Shown here piece by piece: positions 40,613 to 50,065 of a stretch of 64,000 nucleotides of DNA; positions within the stretch are counted from its first letter, which is position 1, and every line of letters begins with the position of its first letter. Location of the stretch: NCBI RefSeq assembly GCF_029525575.1, contig NZ_JAPDIA010000003.1, forward strand, positions 2,038,214 to 2,102,213, in the 5' to 3' direction. The position numbers and the translations under genes are program-made. Under the pieces are notes generated by a model. It was not told where the DNA came from and made no database searches. It worked only from the letters and a program-made list of their open reading frames with translations. Origin of the DNA: Cohnella rhizosphaerae (lineage in GTDB: Bacteria > Bacillota > Bacilli > Paenibacillales > Paenibacillaceae).

Positions 40613-41521
40613 TTGAGCCAGATCCGACTGTTCTGGAAATATAAAGAGCTGAGCGTCATGCTGCTGGTTTCGTTGTCGGCCTTCATTTTGTTCAAGTTCG
40701 GTCCGATGTACGGCCTGCTGATCGCGTTCAAAAATTTCAGGGTGGTGGAAGGCGTGTGGGGCAGTCCGTGGGTCGGACTGCTTCACTTCCGCCGGCTGTT
40801 CGCCGACCCGAACTTTTACACGCTGTTCCGCAATACGATGCTGATCAACGTCTACTTCGTGCTGATCGTGTTCCCGGCGCCGATCGCGTTCGCCATCATG
40901 CTCAACGAGCTGCGGCATCGCTGGTTCCAGCGGCTCGTGCAGACGACGACGTATTTGCCGCATTTTATCTCGTGGGTCATCATTTCCGGCCTGTTCATCT
41001 ACTTTTTGTCCCCCAGCATGGGCGTCGTCAATTATGTGATCCAGCTGCTCGGCTTCGATCCCGTCTTCTTCATGGGCGAAAAGCAATATTTGCGGCCGCT
41101 GCTGGTGCTGTCGATGCTGTTCAAGGAGCTGGGCTGGAACTCGATCATTTTCTTCGCGGCGATCGCCGGCATCGATCCGCAGCTGCACGAGGCGGCCGTC
41201 ATGGACGGCGCCAAGCGGTGGAAGCGCATCTGGCACATTACGCTGCCGTGCCTCATGCCGACCGTCGTCGTGATGCTCATCCTCAACGTGGGCGGATTTT
41301 TGAACACGAACTTCGAGCAAATTTACAACTTTCTCAATCCGCTGAACTATGACCGCGGCGACGTGTTCGAGACGTACGTGTACCGCATCGGCCTGCAGCA
41401 GTTCCAGTACAGCTACACGGCCGCGATCGGGCTGTTCAAGTCGGTCGTCGGGCTGACGCTCGTGCTGCTGACGAACGCGATCGCCCGCAAGGCCAGCGGA
41501 GGCGAGCAAGGACTATGGTGA
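40613..41521 (+). CDS. Sugar ABC transporter permease, LplB type
   Basis: Intact, 302 residues. TTG start at 40613, with GAGGAG just upstream inside the previous gene's end. The EAA loop is LHEAAVMDGAKRWKRIWHITLP; DVFETYVYRIGLQQFQYSY is the family segment before the last helices. It follows the giant gene by six bases, so all belong to one transcript. It pairs with the lipoprotein at 32.9 kb and the next permease. Confidence 0.93.
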   Translation: MSQIRLFWKYKELSVMLLVSLSAFILFKFGPMYGLLIAFKNFRVVEGVWGSPWVGLLHFRRLFADPNFYTLFRNTMLINVYFVLIVFPAPIAFAIMLNELRHRWFQRLVQTTTYLPHFISWVIISGLFIYFLSPSMGVVNYVIQLLGFDPVFFMGEKQYLRPLLVLSMLFKELGWNSIIFFAAIAGIDPQLHEAAVMDGAKRWKRIWHITLPCLMPTVVVMLILNVGGFLNTNFEQIYNFLNPLNYDRGDVFETYVYRIGLQQFQYSYTAAIGLFKSVVGLTLVLLTNAIARKASGGEQGLW

Positions 41522-41534
41522 GGAGAGAGACGCA

Positions 41535-42408
41535 ATGAACTTAAAATCTCCGGGCGAAAAGGCGGTCGACGCGGTGCTGTACGCGGTGATCGGGGCGGTG
41601 CTGCTCATGGTGCTGTACCCGTTCGTCCACGTCCTGTCGGTATCGTTCAGCGACCGCGGAGAGGCGCTTCGCTACGGGTTTCACTTTTTCCCGAGATCGT
41701 TCAGCCTGGAAGCCTACGAGCAGGTGTTCCAAGCCCGCAACATCTGGGTCGGCTACGAGAACACGCTGTTCCGGATGATCGTCGGCACGGCGGCGAGCCT
41801 GCTCGTGACCATTCTGGCCGCCTATCCGCTGTCCCGCCCTTATTTTCCGTACAAGCGCGCGTTTACGCTGGTCATTCTGTTCACGATGCTGTTCGACGGG
41901 GGGCATCATCCCGACGTACCTGCTGCTGCGCGATCTCGATCTGATCAATACGCGGGGCGTTTACGTCGTGCTGCATATGGCCAGCGCGTTTCACGTACTC
42001 GTCATGATGAGCTTCTTCCGCACGATCCCCAAGGAGCTCGAGGAGTCGGCGCGCATCGACGGCGCCGGCGAGATGCGGACGCTGATGCGGATCATGCTGC
42101 CGCTCACCGTGCCGGTGCTGGTGACGCTGACGCTGTGGAATCTCGTCATGCATATGAACCAGTTTTCCGACAACCTGCTGTACGTGACCGATCGCGGCAA
42201 ATTCGTGCTGCAGTACGTGCTTCAGGAAATCTTGATCCAGGACCGTCAGGACTCGTTCGGGTCGTTGACGCAAACCCAGGAGCCTCCGGCGCCGGAGAGC
42301 CTCAAGATGGCGTCCATCATGGTGGCGATCACGCCGCTGCTCGTCATCTATCCGTTCCTGCTGAAGTACTTCGAGAAGGGCACGATGGTCGGCTCGGTTA
42401 AAGGCTGA
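41535..42408 (+). CDS. Carbohydrate ABC transporter permease, LplC/YtcP type (one frameshift)
   Basis: About 290 residues; GAGGAGAG before ATG 41535. The EAA loop is LEESARIDGAGEMRTLMRIML and the tail is VIYPFLLKYFEKGTMVGSVKG. A G6 run at 41899-41904 is one base long; five G's restore MLFDGGIIPTYLLLRDLDL. It closes the importer of this locus; the ATPase is not encoded here. Confidence 0.9.
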
Positions 42409-42463
42409 GGCTGTCGGAGCAGGGACCGGCGTTTAATCAACAACGGGATGAGGGAAACGAAAA

Positions 42464-44456
42464 ATGATAGCGATACGCAGTACGCTGCCGCTCGTCGAAC
42501 CGCCGGCGTGGGCGCAGCTGGAGCGCGAGCTGATCGCCCGCATGAACGAGGCGGCGGAGCTGGCGATCTCCCGATACGTGCGCGAGGACGGCACGATGCT
42601 GTGGCCGCCGGACGCGGACCACGAGGACATCGACGCGCTCGACGATATGTTCGAGAGCTTCCACAACTGGCCGCTCCTGTATATGCTCGGCGGGGACGAA
42701 CGGCTTCGGGGATGGTCGCTGCGGCAGTACGACGCGATCGTCAAGCAGTTCGCCGGCGTTCAGACCGGCCACGGCCATCCGATGGTCGTGGACGAGTACG
42801 AGCAGGGATACGACTGGTTCCACCAGGGCGAGGGCTATCTGTTTTTTTACTTGCTGAACATGATGGACCCCGCGGGCGGGACGAACCGGGAGCGGGCGAT
42901 CCGCTATGCGGATCTGTACGTGGAAGAAACGGCCGGCAACTACGACGCGGCGCGCAACGTGATCCGCAGTCCGCACAGCGGGAGCATGGGGCCGGGCTGG
43001 CGCAACTTCGCCGGCAAGTCGTGGGGCTACGCGAACTGGAAACGGTTCTACGGCTTGCCGTTCCAGGACGTGCCGGGCGTCGGGCGGCTGGACGACGTGA
43101 AGGAAGAAGCGGCGGCCGCGGCGATGGGCCGGGCGCTTGAAGCGCGGCAGAGCCGCGGCGACGCGGCGGTGAATCTGGCCGTCACGTCGATGGTGGCGCA
43201 GGCCTATCTGCATACGGGCGACGACAAGTACCGCCTGTGGATCGAGCGTTATGTAAGCGGCTGGATCGAGCGGGCGGAGGCGAACGGCGGCGTCGTGCCG
43301 GACAACGTCGGTTTGGGCGGGCAGGTCGGCGAGTATACGGGCGGGAAATGGTACGGCGGCTACTACGGCTGGACGTGGCCGCACGGCTGGCATGCGGTCG
43401 GCTGCGCGGTGATGGCGGCGGCGGAGAACGGCTGGCTCGTCAGCGGCGGCGACGAACGATACTTGCAGTTCGCGCGGCGGCAGCTCGACGCCTTGACGGA
43501 GCGGGGCATCATGCACCGCGGCACGCTGCATGTGCCGTACAAGTACGGCGATCCCGGCTGGTACGATTACGACCTGTGGATCGACAGCGTGCTGCTGGCG
43601 GACGGGAGCGCGTCGCGTCCGCACGAGCCGACCGGCAGTCCGGTTCTGTGGCGGGACGGCTGGTTCGAATTTCAGCCGATGGAGCCGCACTTCCCGGCGC
43701 ATCTGTGGCATGCGTCGATGGCGGAGGACGACTGGGACCGCGCGGTCAAGCTGCGGCACGCGCACGAAGACGACGCGCGGCGCGTCCGGTCCGGCTTCCG
43801 CGTCAAGAAGGACTTCGGCGGCAACGACGAGCCGTGGGCCGCTTACTTGCACGGGGGAATACCCGGATTATCCGCTGCATATGCTCCGGCACAGCCTGAC
43901 GCTGCTGTATTACCGGCTGGCCTTCATCCATCACGATCGGGAGGATCCGGCGTCGTATCGCGAGACGTACTTCCAGTATCGCAATCCGGTCGTGACGGAG
44001 GCGCTGTCGCAGCTCATGTGCGGCGCGCCGCGCATGATCTACAACGGCGGGCTGTGGTTCCCGCGCGTGCGGTATTACGATGCGGAGCTGCGGCGTCCCG
44101 GCGTGCCGGACGACGTGGCGGCGCTCGTCAGCAGGCTGACTGAAGACGAGGTGGAGCTGGAGCTGGTCAATCTGCATCCGTCCCGCGCGCGGCGGCTGAT
44201 CGTGCAGGCGAGCGGCTACGGCGAGCACCGCATCGTTCGCGTCCATGCCGGGCAGCTGTCCGGCGAGCTGAAGCTCGCGACGTACGTAGAAGCCGGGGCG
44301 CCATGGCCTGCCGCCGAGCGGACGACGCGGACGACGGAGATCGGCGCGCCGGCGTTCGAGGTCGAGCTGGCGCCGGCTTCGCGGCTGCCGCTGGTGCTCG
44401 AGGTGGAGCGCCATGCGTACAAGCCGAGCTATCGGCAGCCCTGGGAGACGGCATGA
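42464..44456 (+). CDS. Unknown cytoplasmic protein, probable alpha/alpha-toroid enzyme (one frameshift)
   Basis: About 663 residues, no signal peptide. I do not recognise the family with certainty. The sequence is rich in Trp/Tyr/Gly helices typical of (alpha/alpha)6 barrels of lyases and unsaturated-glucuronyl hydrolases: DDMFESFHNWPLLYMLGG, EQGYDWFHQGEGYLFFYLL, YGGYYGWTWPHGWHAVG and HRGTLHVPYKYGDPGWYDYD. A beta-rich tail follows (VELELVNLHPSRARRLIVQ). A G5 run at 43853-43857 is one too long; G4 restores HGEYPDYPLHMLRHSL. Lying between the permeases and the catabolic enzymes, it probably cleaves the imported oligosaccharide inside the cell. Confidence 0.6.
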
Positions 44457-44574
44457 GTAGAGTGCTTGCGGGAGAGCACTTGAGGAAGCGGATTTCTGGA
44501 AGAGAACTTGCAGAAAAGTGCCCGCGGAAGAGGCTTTGCTGAAGCGTACTTGAGGGAGGAGGACTGGAGCGGAA

Positions 44575-45585
44575 GTGACAGCCATGATCGAGGATATACG
44601 AAGCTTTTATTTGCTGCACGGCCGTCGGGACCCGATCCCTTACGGCATCGGCTGCGCGTACGTGAGGGATGCGGCGGTTCACCGCGCCGCCTACGGGAGC
44701 GGAGTCCGGTATTTCGATACGTCCTATAACTACGGCAAAGGCGCGAGCGAGGAGGTGCTCGGGCAATTCGTCGCCGAGACGGACAGGGGTTCCATATTCA
44801 TCGCGACCAAGGCGATCGTCGTGCCGGGGCGGTTAAGCGGTCCGGAAGCGGCGGCGCTTGTCCGCGCCAGCCTGGAGGCAAGTCTCGGGCGGCTGCGCAC
44901 CGACTATATCGATCTGTATCAATTGCACGAGACGACGTCGCTCCATCAGGCATTCGGCGAGGACGGCATCCTGCAAATGCTTCAGGCGGCCCGGCGGGAA
45001 GGCTTGATCCGCTATATCGGGATCGGCACCGCCAGCCACGAGGTGCTGGGGGAAGCGGCGGCAAGCGGGGCGTTCGACAGCATTCTGACCTATGGCGACT
45101 ACACGCCGTTGGAGCAGAGCGCGCAAACGCTCATTCAAGAGGCCGCAGCCTCGGGCGTCTGCGTTGTCAACGGCAGCCCGCTCGCCGGCCGGCTGATCTC
45201 GCGCGAAGACCCGCGCAGCCTGGCGCTGACGGAGGACGATCATCGGCGGCGGCGCTTGCCCGCCGCGGTCGCCTACCGGAGCTGGTGCGCGCGCGGCGGC
45301 GTCGATCCGGTCGGCTTCGCCCTGCAATTTCCGCTCGGCTGCCCGGATATCGCGCTGAATTTATTCGGACCGGCATCGCTCGGCCAGCTTGAGGAAAATC
45401 TGGACCTGCTGGCAGAGCCGTTCGAGCAGCAGGCGTACGATTCCTGGCTCCAATGGTATCAGGCGTGGCGCGGCGGCGGCGGTTCTGATCCTGAAGCTCG
45501 CCGGGAGGAGGGGGAGCGGTCATGCGCTATTTTGACAGCCACGTGCACTTCTGGCAGCTCGCGCGGGGAGATTACCGCTGGCTGA
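44575..45585 (+). CDS. Aldo/keto reductase, probable sugar dehydrogenase
   Basis: About 320-336 residues. GTG 44575 has GGAG seven bases upstream; ATG 44584 is possible. The AKR tetrad is visible: Asp and Tyr in RYFDTSYNYGKG, Lys in FIATKAIV, His in YQLHETTS. Related AKRs oxidise L-fucose, L-galactose or similar free aldoses to lactones. The next gene encodes a lactonase-type amidohydrolase and overlaps its end, which supports that reading. A G5 run at 45510-45514 may be one base long; with G4 the protein would end GSGHALF at 45535. Cofactor and substrate not determined. Confidence 0.83.
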   Translation: MTAMIEDIRSFYLLHGRRDPIPYGIGCAYVRDAAVHRAAYGSGVRYFDTSYNYGKGASEEVLGQFVAETDRGSIFIATKAIVVPGRLSGPEAAALVRASLEASLGRLRTDYIDLYQLHETTSLHQAFGEDGILQMLQAARREGLIRYIGIGTASHEVLGEAAASGAFDSILTYGDYTPLEQSAQTLIQEAAASGVCVVNGSPLAGRLISREDPRSLALTEDDHRRRRLPAAVAYRSWCARGGVDPVGFALQFPLGCPDIALNLFGPASLGQLEENLDLLAEPFEQQAYDSWLQWYQAWRGGGGSDPEARREEGERSCAILTATCTSGSSRGEITAG

Positions 45586-46368
45586 AGCCGGACAATGCCG
45601 CGCTCTATCGGGACTATGTGCCGGACGATCTGTTCGCCGCGGCGCCGGGGGGCCGATGTTGAAGGCTTCATCGCCGTACAAGCCGCGGCGACGACGGCGG
45701 AGACGGCGTATTTGCTGGCGCTGGCCGACCGGCATGAACGCATCGCCGGCGTCGTCGGATACCTGAACCCGCTCGCGGACACTTTCGCAGAGGAATACGG
45801 CAGGCTGCGCCGCCATCCGCGATTCGCGGGCATTCGGATCGACCGCGCCATCGTCGAAGCGTACCGCGGAGCGCCCGACCCGGAACGCCTGCCGGCGAAT
45901 CTGGCCCTGCTGGAGCGGGACGGCCTTGCCGTCGATCTGCTGATCGGGCCGGCGGATATGCCGGTCGTGGCCGGATGGCTGGCGCGCCTCCCCCGGCTGA
46001 AGGCGGCCATCAACCACATCGGTTCGCCGGACGTCCGCCGGGGCGAGCTGGAGCCGTGGGCAACGCTAGTGGGCGAGCTGGCGTCGTTTCCCCGCGTTTA
46101 TTGCAAATGGTCGGGGCTGATCACCGCGGCGGGGGGCGCGGATGCAGAGGCGCTCGCGCCGTATATTGGGCGGACCGCGGAGCTGTTCGGTCCAAGCCGC
46201 ATCCTGTTCGGCAGCGATTGGCCAGTCGCCTTGACGGCGGGAACGTACCGGGACGTCTTGCAGCTGTTCGAGCGGCTGCTGCCGCAGGCGTGGAGCGAAT
46301 CGGAGCGGGACGCCGCGAGAGGGGCGAACGCCCGGCGATTTTATACGGAAGCGGGAGATCGGTCGTGA
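45522..46368 (+). CDS. Amidohydrolase-family lactonase, fuconolactonase/rhamnonolactonase-like (one frameshift)
   Basis: About 281 residues. It begins MRYFDSHVHFWQLARGDYRW with the H-x-H metal motif, and has AAINHIGSPDVRRGE (metal/catalytic His), YCKWSGLITAAG and the C-terminal ILFGSDWPVALTAGTY with the conserved Asp. This layout matches sugar-lactone hydrolases such as L-fuconolactonase. A G6 run at 45647-45652 is one too long; G5 restores AAAPGADVEGFIAVQA. It would hydrolyse the lactone made by the upstream reductase. Its stop overlaps the next start. Confidence 0.85.
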
Positions 46369-47045
46369 TGAGAGTGAGGCAGCTGTATTACGCCCAGCTT
46401 CGCCAAGGCGCGGAGCGCGCGTTCCGTCAGCAGGTCGGGCGTGAGTCCGCCGCGCTGCGGGAAGGCTGGGAGAGCGAAGGCTTGCGCGAGATATCCGTAT
46501 TCGCCTGCGGCCCGTACGTTTGCATGTATGCCGAGCGTCTGGACGCGAGGGAAGGCGCCGTTTGGGATTGGCCGCGTTCCTACGAGACGTATTTGGAAAA
46601 ATGGCCGCCGGCGCCGTCGGGGACGCGGACGGGCGGCGCGGACGAGGCGCCGTTCAGGCTGGCGGTCCCGATGATCGACATTTTCCACGACGGGCTTCCT
46701 GAGGAGCTCGAAGCGTCGGGCGTCCGCTTCCGGCCGGAGGAACGGATCGGCACCCTCGCGCGGTTGAAGCCGGCGCTGGCGTCGAGCTATATCTACTATC
46801 ACTATCAGCGCCAGGAGGAGACGCCCGGCAGCTTCAACGCAAGCTGCGTCATCGGCAGCGCCGGCGCGCTTCTGTTCAACTACCGCGAGCTGCCGGCCGT
46901 CGCGGGCGCCGTCAATCGGCAGGGGCTGCTGACGACCAGGCTGTCGCCGGCCGACTGGCACGAGGTCATGGCGCCGCATTTCGATCCGTGGGCGGATGCG
47001 AAGGCCGGGGAGGAGCTGTGGCGCAGGATGGTGCGAATCGTATGA
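46368..47045 (+). CDS. Unknown protein, possibly mutarotase-like
   Basis: Intact, 225 residues. ATG 46368 is preferred to GTG 46365; both overlap the lactonase stop. I do not recognise the family. Two similar-looking halves: RVRQLYYAQLRQGAERAFRQ with FACGPYVCMYAERLD, then ASSYIYYHYQRQEETPGSF with GALLFNYREL. Short ferredoxin-like halves ending in an aromatic-rich strand recall L-rhamnose mutarotases, but identity is not established. Its stop overlaps the FGGY kinase start (ATGA), so it is embedded in the catabolic operon and probably acts on the same sugar. Confidence 0.55.
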   Translation: MRVRQLYYAQLRQGAERAFRQQVGRESAALREGWESEGLREISVFACGPYVCMYAERLDAREGAVWDWPRSYETYLEKWPPAPSGTRTGGADEAPFRLAVPMIDIFHDGLPEELEASGVRFRPEERIGTLARLKPALASSYIYYHYQRQEETPGSFNASCVIGSAGALLFNYRELPAVAGAVNRQGLLTTRLSPADWHEVMAPHFDPWADAKAGEELWRRMVRIV

Positions 47046-48110
47046 TAAGCCTGCTCCTTGACATCGGAAGCACCTCGATCAAGTGGGCGGTCTACGACCG
47101 GGAGAAACGGCTGAAGTCCGAGGCTGCTTCGGTGCCGTTTCCGATGCCCGTGGAGAATCGTCCGCCTATACACGAGGTGAGCGTCGAAGATATCGTCCGG
47201 CCAATCATGGACATGTTGCAGCGTTATGCCGCCACGGTGGACCGCCTTTACATCTCCACGCAAATGCACGGATATTTGCTCGGCGACGGCAGCGGCGGCT
47301 TGCTGACGCCGTATATTTCCTGGCAGGACCGGCGCAGCACGCTGTCCGCGAATGGACGGAGCTGCCTGGCGCAGCTCCCCCGTTCGATTGCCGCCGGCGT
47401 CGGGCAGCAGCGTTAAGCCGAACTCGCCGCTGTGCGGCTTGTTCGCGATAAAGCTGCTGGAGCCCCAACTGTTTTCGCGGGCGCGGCGCTTTTACACGCT
47501 GGGATCTTATATCGCCTGGCGGCTGACGGGCGCGAATGCGACGCATATCACGGATGCGGCAGCTTGCGGGATGTACAACAAGGAAAACGGCACGCCGCAA
47601 TTTAACCCCTATCCCGAGCTGGAGCTGCCCGAGGCGACGATGAAGGTGCTTCCGATCGGCTTTTGGGGGCATGTAGCGGTGTACAGCCCGGTCGGCGACC
47701 ACCAGGCCTCGGTGCTTGGAAGCGGGCTGCAGGACGAGCGCGAATACTTGCTGAATCTGGGGACGGCGGCCCAGCTTTGCGTCGTCGCGGAGTCGCATGC
47801 CGAAGGCGCGTTCGAGAGCCGGCCGTACTTCGGGGGCCGGACGCTGTGCACCGTGTCCGGCCTGCCCGGCGGCCTGGAGATGGCGGCCCGCTCCGGCACG
47901 GCCGGGCTTGCGGACGAAATGACAAGCGGCTACCAGTCCGCGATGATCAAGCTGCCCGCCAGGGCGCGGCTGCTCGTGACCGGCGGAGCGGCCAGGCATC
48001 ACGAGGCGCTCGTGTCCGCGGTCTGCGATCGGCTGAACGTGCCCTATCGGCTGCGTTCGGATCGCGATGCGCTGGACGGGCTGATCGAACTGATCGATCG
48101 GACGGATTGA
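47042..48110 (+). CDS. FGGY-family carbohydrate kinase, short form (one frameshift)
   Basis: About 356 residues. The phosphate-1 loop is SLLLDIGSTSIKWAVYDRE, the sugar region is LYISTQMHGYLLGD and YISWQDRRST, then PVGDHQASVLGSGL and LLNLGTAAQL of the second actin-like domain and RLLVTGGAARHHEALV near the end. FGGY kinases are usually 450-520 residues, so this is a compact member. A C5 run at 47376-47380 is one too long; C4 restores LAQLPVRLPPASGSSVKPN. It would phosphorylate a ketose or polyol from the imported sugar; rhamnulose-like or sedoheptulose-like substrates are possible. Confidence 0.85.
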
Positions 48111-48188
48111 TCGGGCGGATCGATGCACATTTCGATGAACGGGTTGATGAACGGATTGGTTCGAGCAAATGAAGAAGGTGAAAACGAT

Positions 48189-48934
48189 TTGAAACCCAAC
48201 GAGATATATGCGGGCACGATGCTCAGCGAGATTCCGCTGCCCAATATGGCCGTGCTGTTCAAAAGCGGCGGACTGGACTTTTTTTATCGTCGATACGGAG
48301 CACGGCGGCTTCGACCACGCCGCGCTGTCGGGACTGATCATGACCGCCCGGCTTGCCGGCATCACCGTGCTGGTGCGGCTGGCGGATCATTCGCGCAGAG
48401 ATATTACCCGGCTCATGGACATGGGCGCCGACGGCGTGCTGCTGCCGATGACCGGCGGCAAGGAAGACATCGCGGCCGTCGTCCGGCATGCCAAGTACGC
48501 GCCGGTCGGGCGGCGCGGCATCTCGACCACTCGTGGGCATACGTTGTACGCGCCGCCGGCCTTACGCGATTATATGCAACAAGCCAACGAACGCACGCTT
48601 GTATTCGCGCAGATCGAATCGAAGGCAGGACTGGACGCGATCGATGAGATCGTCGGCCTGGACGGCGTTGACGGCGTCATTGTGGGACCGAACGATCTGG
48701 CCTGCGATCTCGATTGCCTCGGGGGAGGCGGCGCCGATTCTGGACGCGATCGCCGCCGTTGCGGCAGCGGCGCGTCGCCACGGCAAGGCCGGCGGCATCA
48801 TCACCTCGGAGCCGGTTTTTCTGCGGCATGCCAAGGCGCACGGCATGGGCATTTTCTGCATCGGCAGCGAGCTTCATATGCTGAAGCTGGCATGCCGGGG
48901 TATCATCCAACAAGTAGAGGAGCTGCAACGATGA
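48189..48934 (+). CDS. HpcH/HpaI-type 2-keto-3-deoxy acid aldolase (two frameshifts)
   Basis: About 247 residues. TTG 48189 lies eight bases after AAGGTG. Class-II pyruvate-aldolase blocks: FFIVDTEHGGFDHAALSGL (catalytic His and metal Asp/Glu region), GADGVLLPMTGGKEDIAAVV, LVFAQIESKAGLDAIDEIV (metal Glu) and GVIVGPNDLACDL. Breaks: T7 at 48279-48285 and G5 at 48721-48725, each +1. The family cleaves 2-keto-3-deoxy-L-rhamnonate or similar acids to pyruvate plus an aldehyde. With the reductase and lactonase this supports an oxidative deoxy-sugar pathway; no acid dehydratase gene is visible. Its stop overlaps the next start. Confidence 0.87.
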
Positions 48935-50029
48935 ACCGAATTCGTCTCGTCCACCGCGACCATCTGAGCTGCGAGCCGATCCTTCGGCGCTGTCCGAACG
49001 GCGAGCTGATCTGCGTCGGCCAGGTCGGCGACATCACGGAGCCGGCGCCCGGCAATCGGGTCGTCGTTTTTCATAGTAAAGATAACGGAGAAACCTGGTC
49101 GGAGCCGTTCCCGATCTATCCGGAAGACGGCCGGGCGGTTTACGCCACGGAGCTGATGCTGCTGGACGGCGTGCTCTACGCTTTTTTGACGCTGCACAAC
49201 GGTCATTTCGTCAACTGGCGGTGCACGACGATGCAAAGCCGCGACAACGGCTATACGTGGGAGGACATCGGCATCCATCCCGCCCTGCCGAATTTTTCGT
49301 TCGCGCGCGGGATGATTCGGCTGAGCAACGGCGACATCGTCATTCCGTATCAGTACTACCCGATCTCCCCCGAAGAAAACGACCGTCTGGCGCAGTCCGG
49401 CTTGAAGATATGGGAAGCGCGCATCTCGCATGTGGAAAACGGGGTGCTGATCAGCAAGGACAACGGCCGGACCTACACCCGGCACGAAGGGCCGCGGACG
49501 CCGATCAAGGGGGGAGGGGCTGCCCAAATGGAACTGGCCTGAGCCGACGCTCGCGGAGCTGTCCGACGGCACGCTCGTCATGCTGCTGCGCGTCAACGAA
49601 TCCGGCTGCCTGTGGCGAAGCGAGTCGCGGGACGGCGGGGCCGGTTGGAGCGCGGCCGAGCGCACCGACATTCCGAATCCGTCCAACAAGCCGAAGCTGA
49701 TCGCCATGCCGGGCGGCCGAATCGCGCTCATCCACACGCCGAACGGCAAGCACGGCATGCTGGAGCGTAATCCGCTGGCGGTCTGGATCTCGGACGACGA
49801 CATGCGGACCTGGGGCTACAAGCGGATCGTGAGCGATTTTCCCGGGGGCTTCTGCTATGCGGACGGCATCTGCGAGGAGGGGGGCAGGCATATTCGATTC
49901 ACGATCGAGTACAGCCGCTTCAACATTTTGTTCGTCGATCATGAGGTAGAGTTAGAGATCGAGGCAGAGGCAGAGGCAGAGGCAGCGGCAGAGCCAAAGG
50001 AAGCGGAAGAGCCAAAGGCAGAGGTTTAA
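48931..50029 (+). CDS. Sialidase-fold (BNR repeat) protein (one frameshift)
   Basis: About 365 residues, no signal peptide. A six-bladed propeller of the sialidase superfamily: Asp-box motifs SKDNGETWSEPF, SRDNGYTWEDI, SKDNGRTYTR and a weaker SRDGGAGWSAAE; the start has HLSCEPILRRCPNGELICV. A G6 run at 49509-49514 is one too long; G5 restores KGEGLPKWNWPEPTLAEL. The C-terminus is an acidic Ala/Glu repeat tail (EIEAEAEAEAAAEPKEAEEP) from a 6-bp GAGGCA tandem, unusual and perhaps polymorphic. Cytoplasmic members near catabolic genes can be glycosidases or lyases; sialic acid is not implied, as no sialate genes are nearby. Confidence 0.8.
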
Positions 50030-50065
50030 GGCACAGCCCGGCGGCTAGGAGGGGGAGAGCGAGCG

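Noticed and set aside
44457-44574. Small gene between the unknown enzyme and the aldo/keto reductase
   Set aside because: Frames here are short and the sequence is a set of degenerate GAAGCG/ACTTGAGG repeats leading into a ribosome site; nothing codes convincingly.
48931-50029. Sialic-acid catabolism locus
   Set aside because: A sialidase fold alone is not evidence; no nan genes, sialate lyase or transporter are present.
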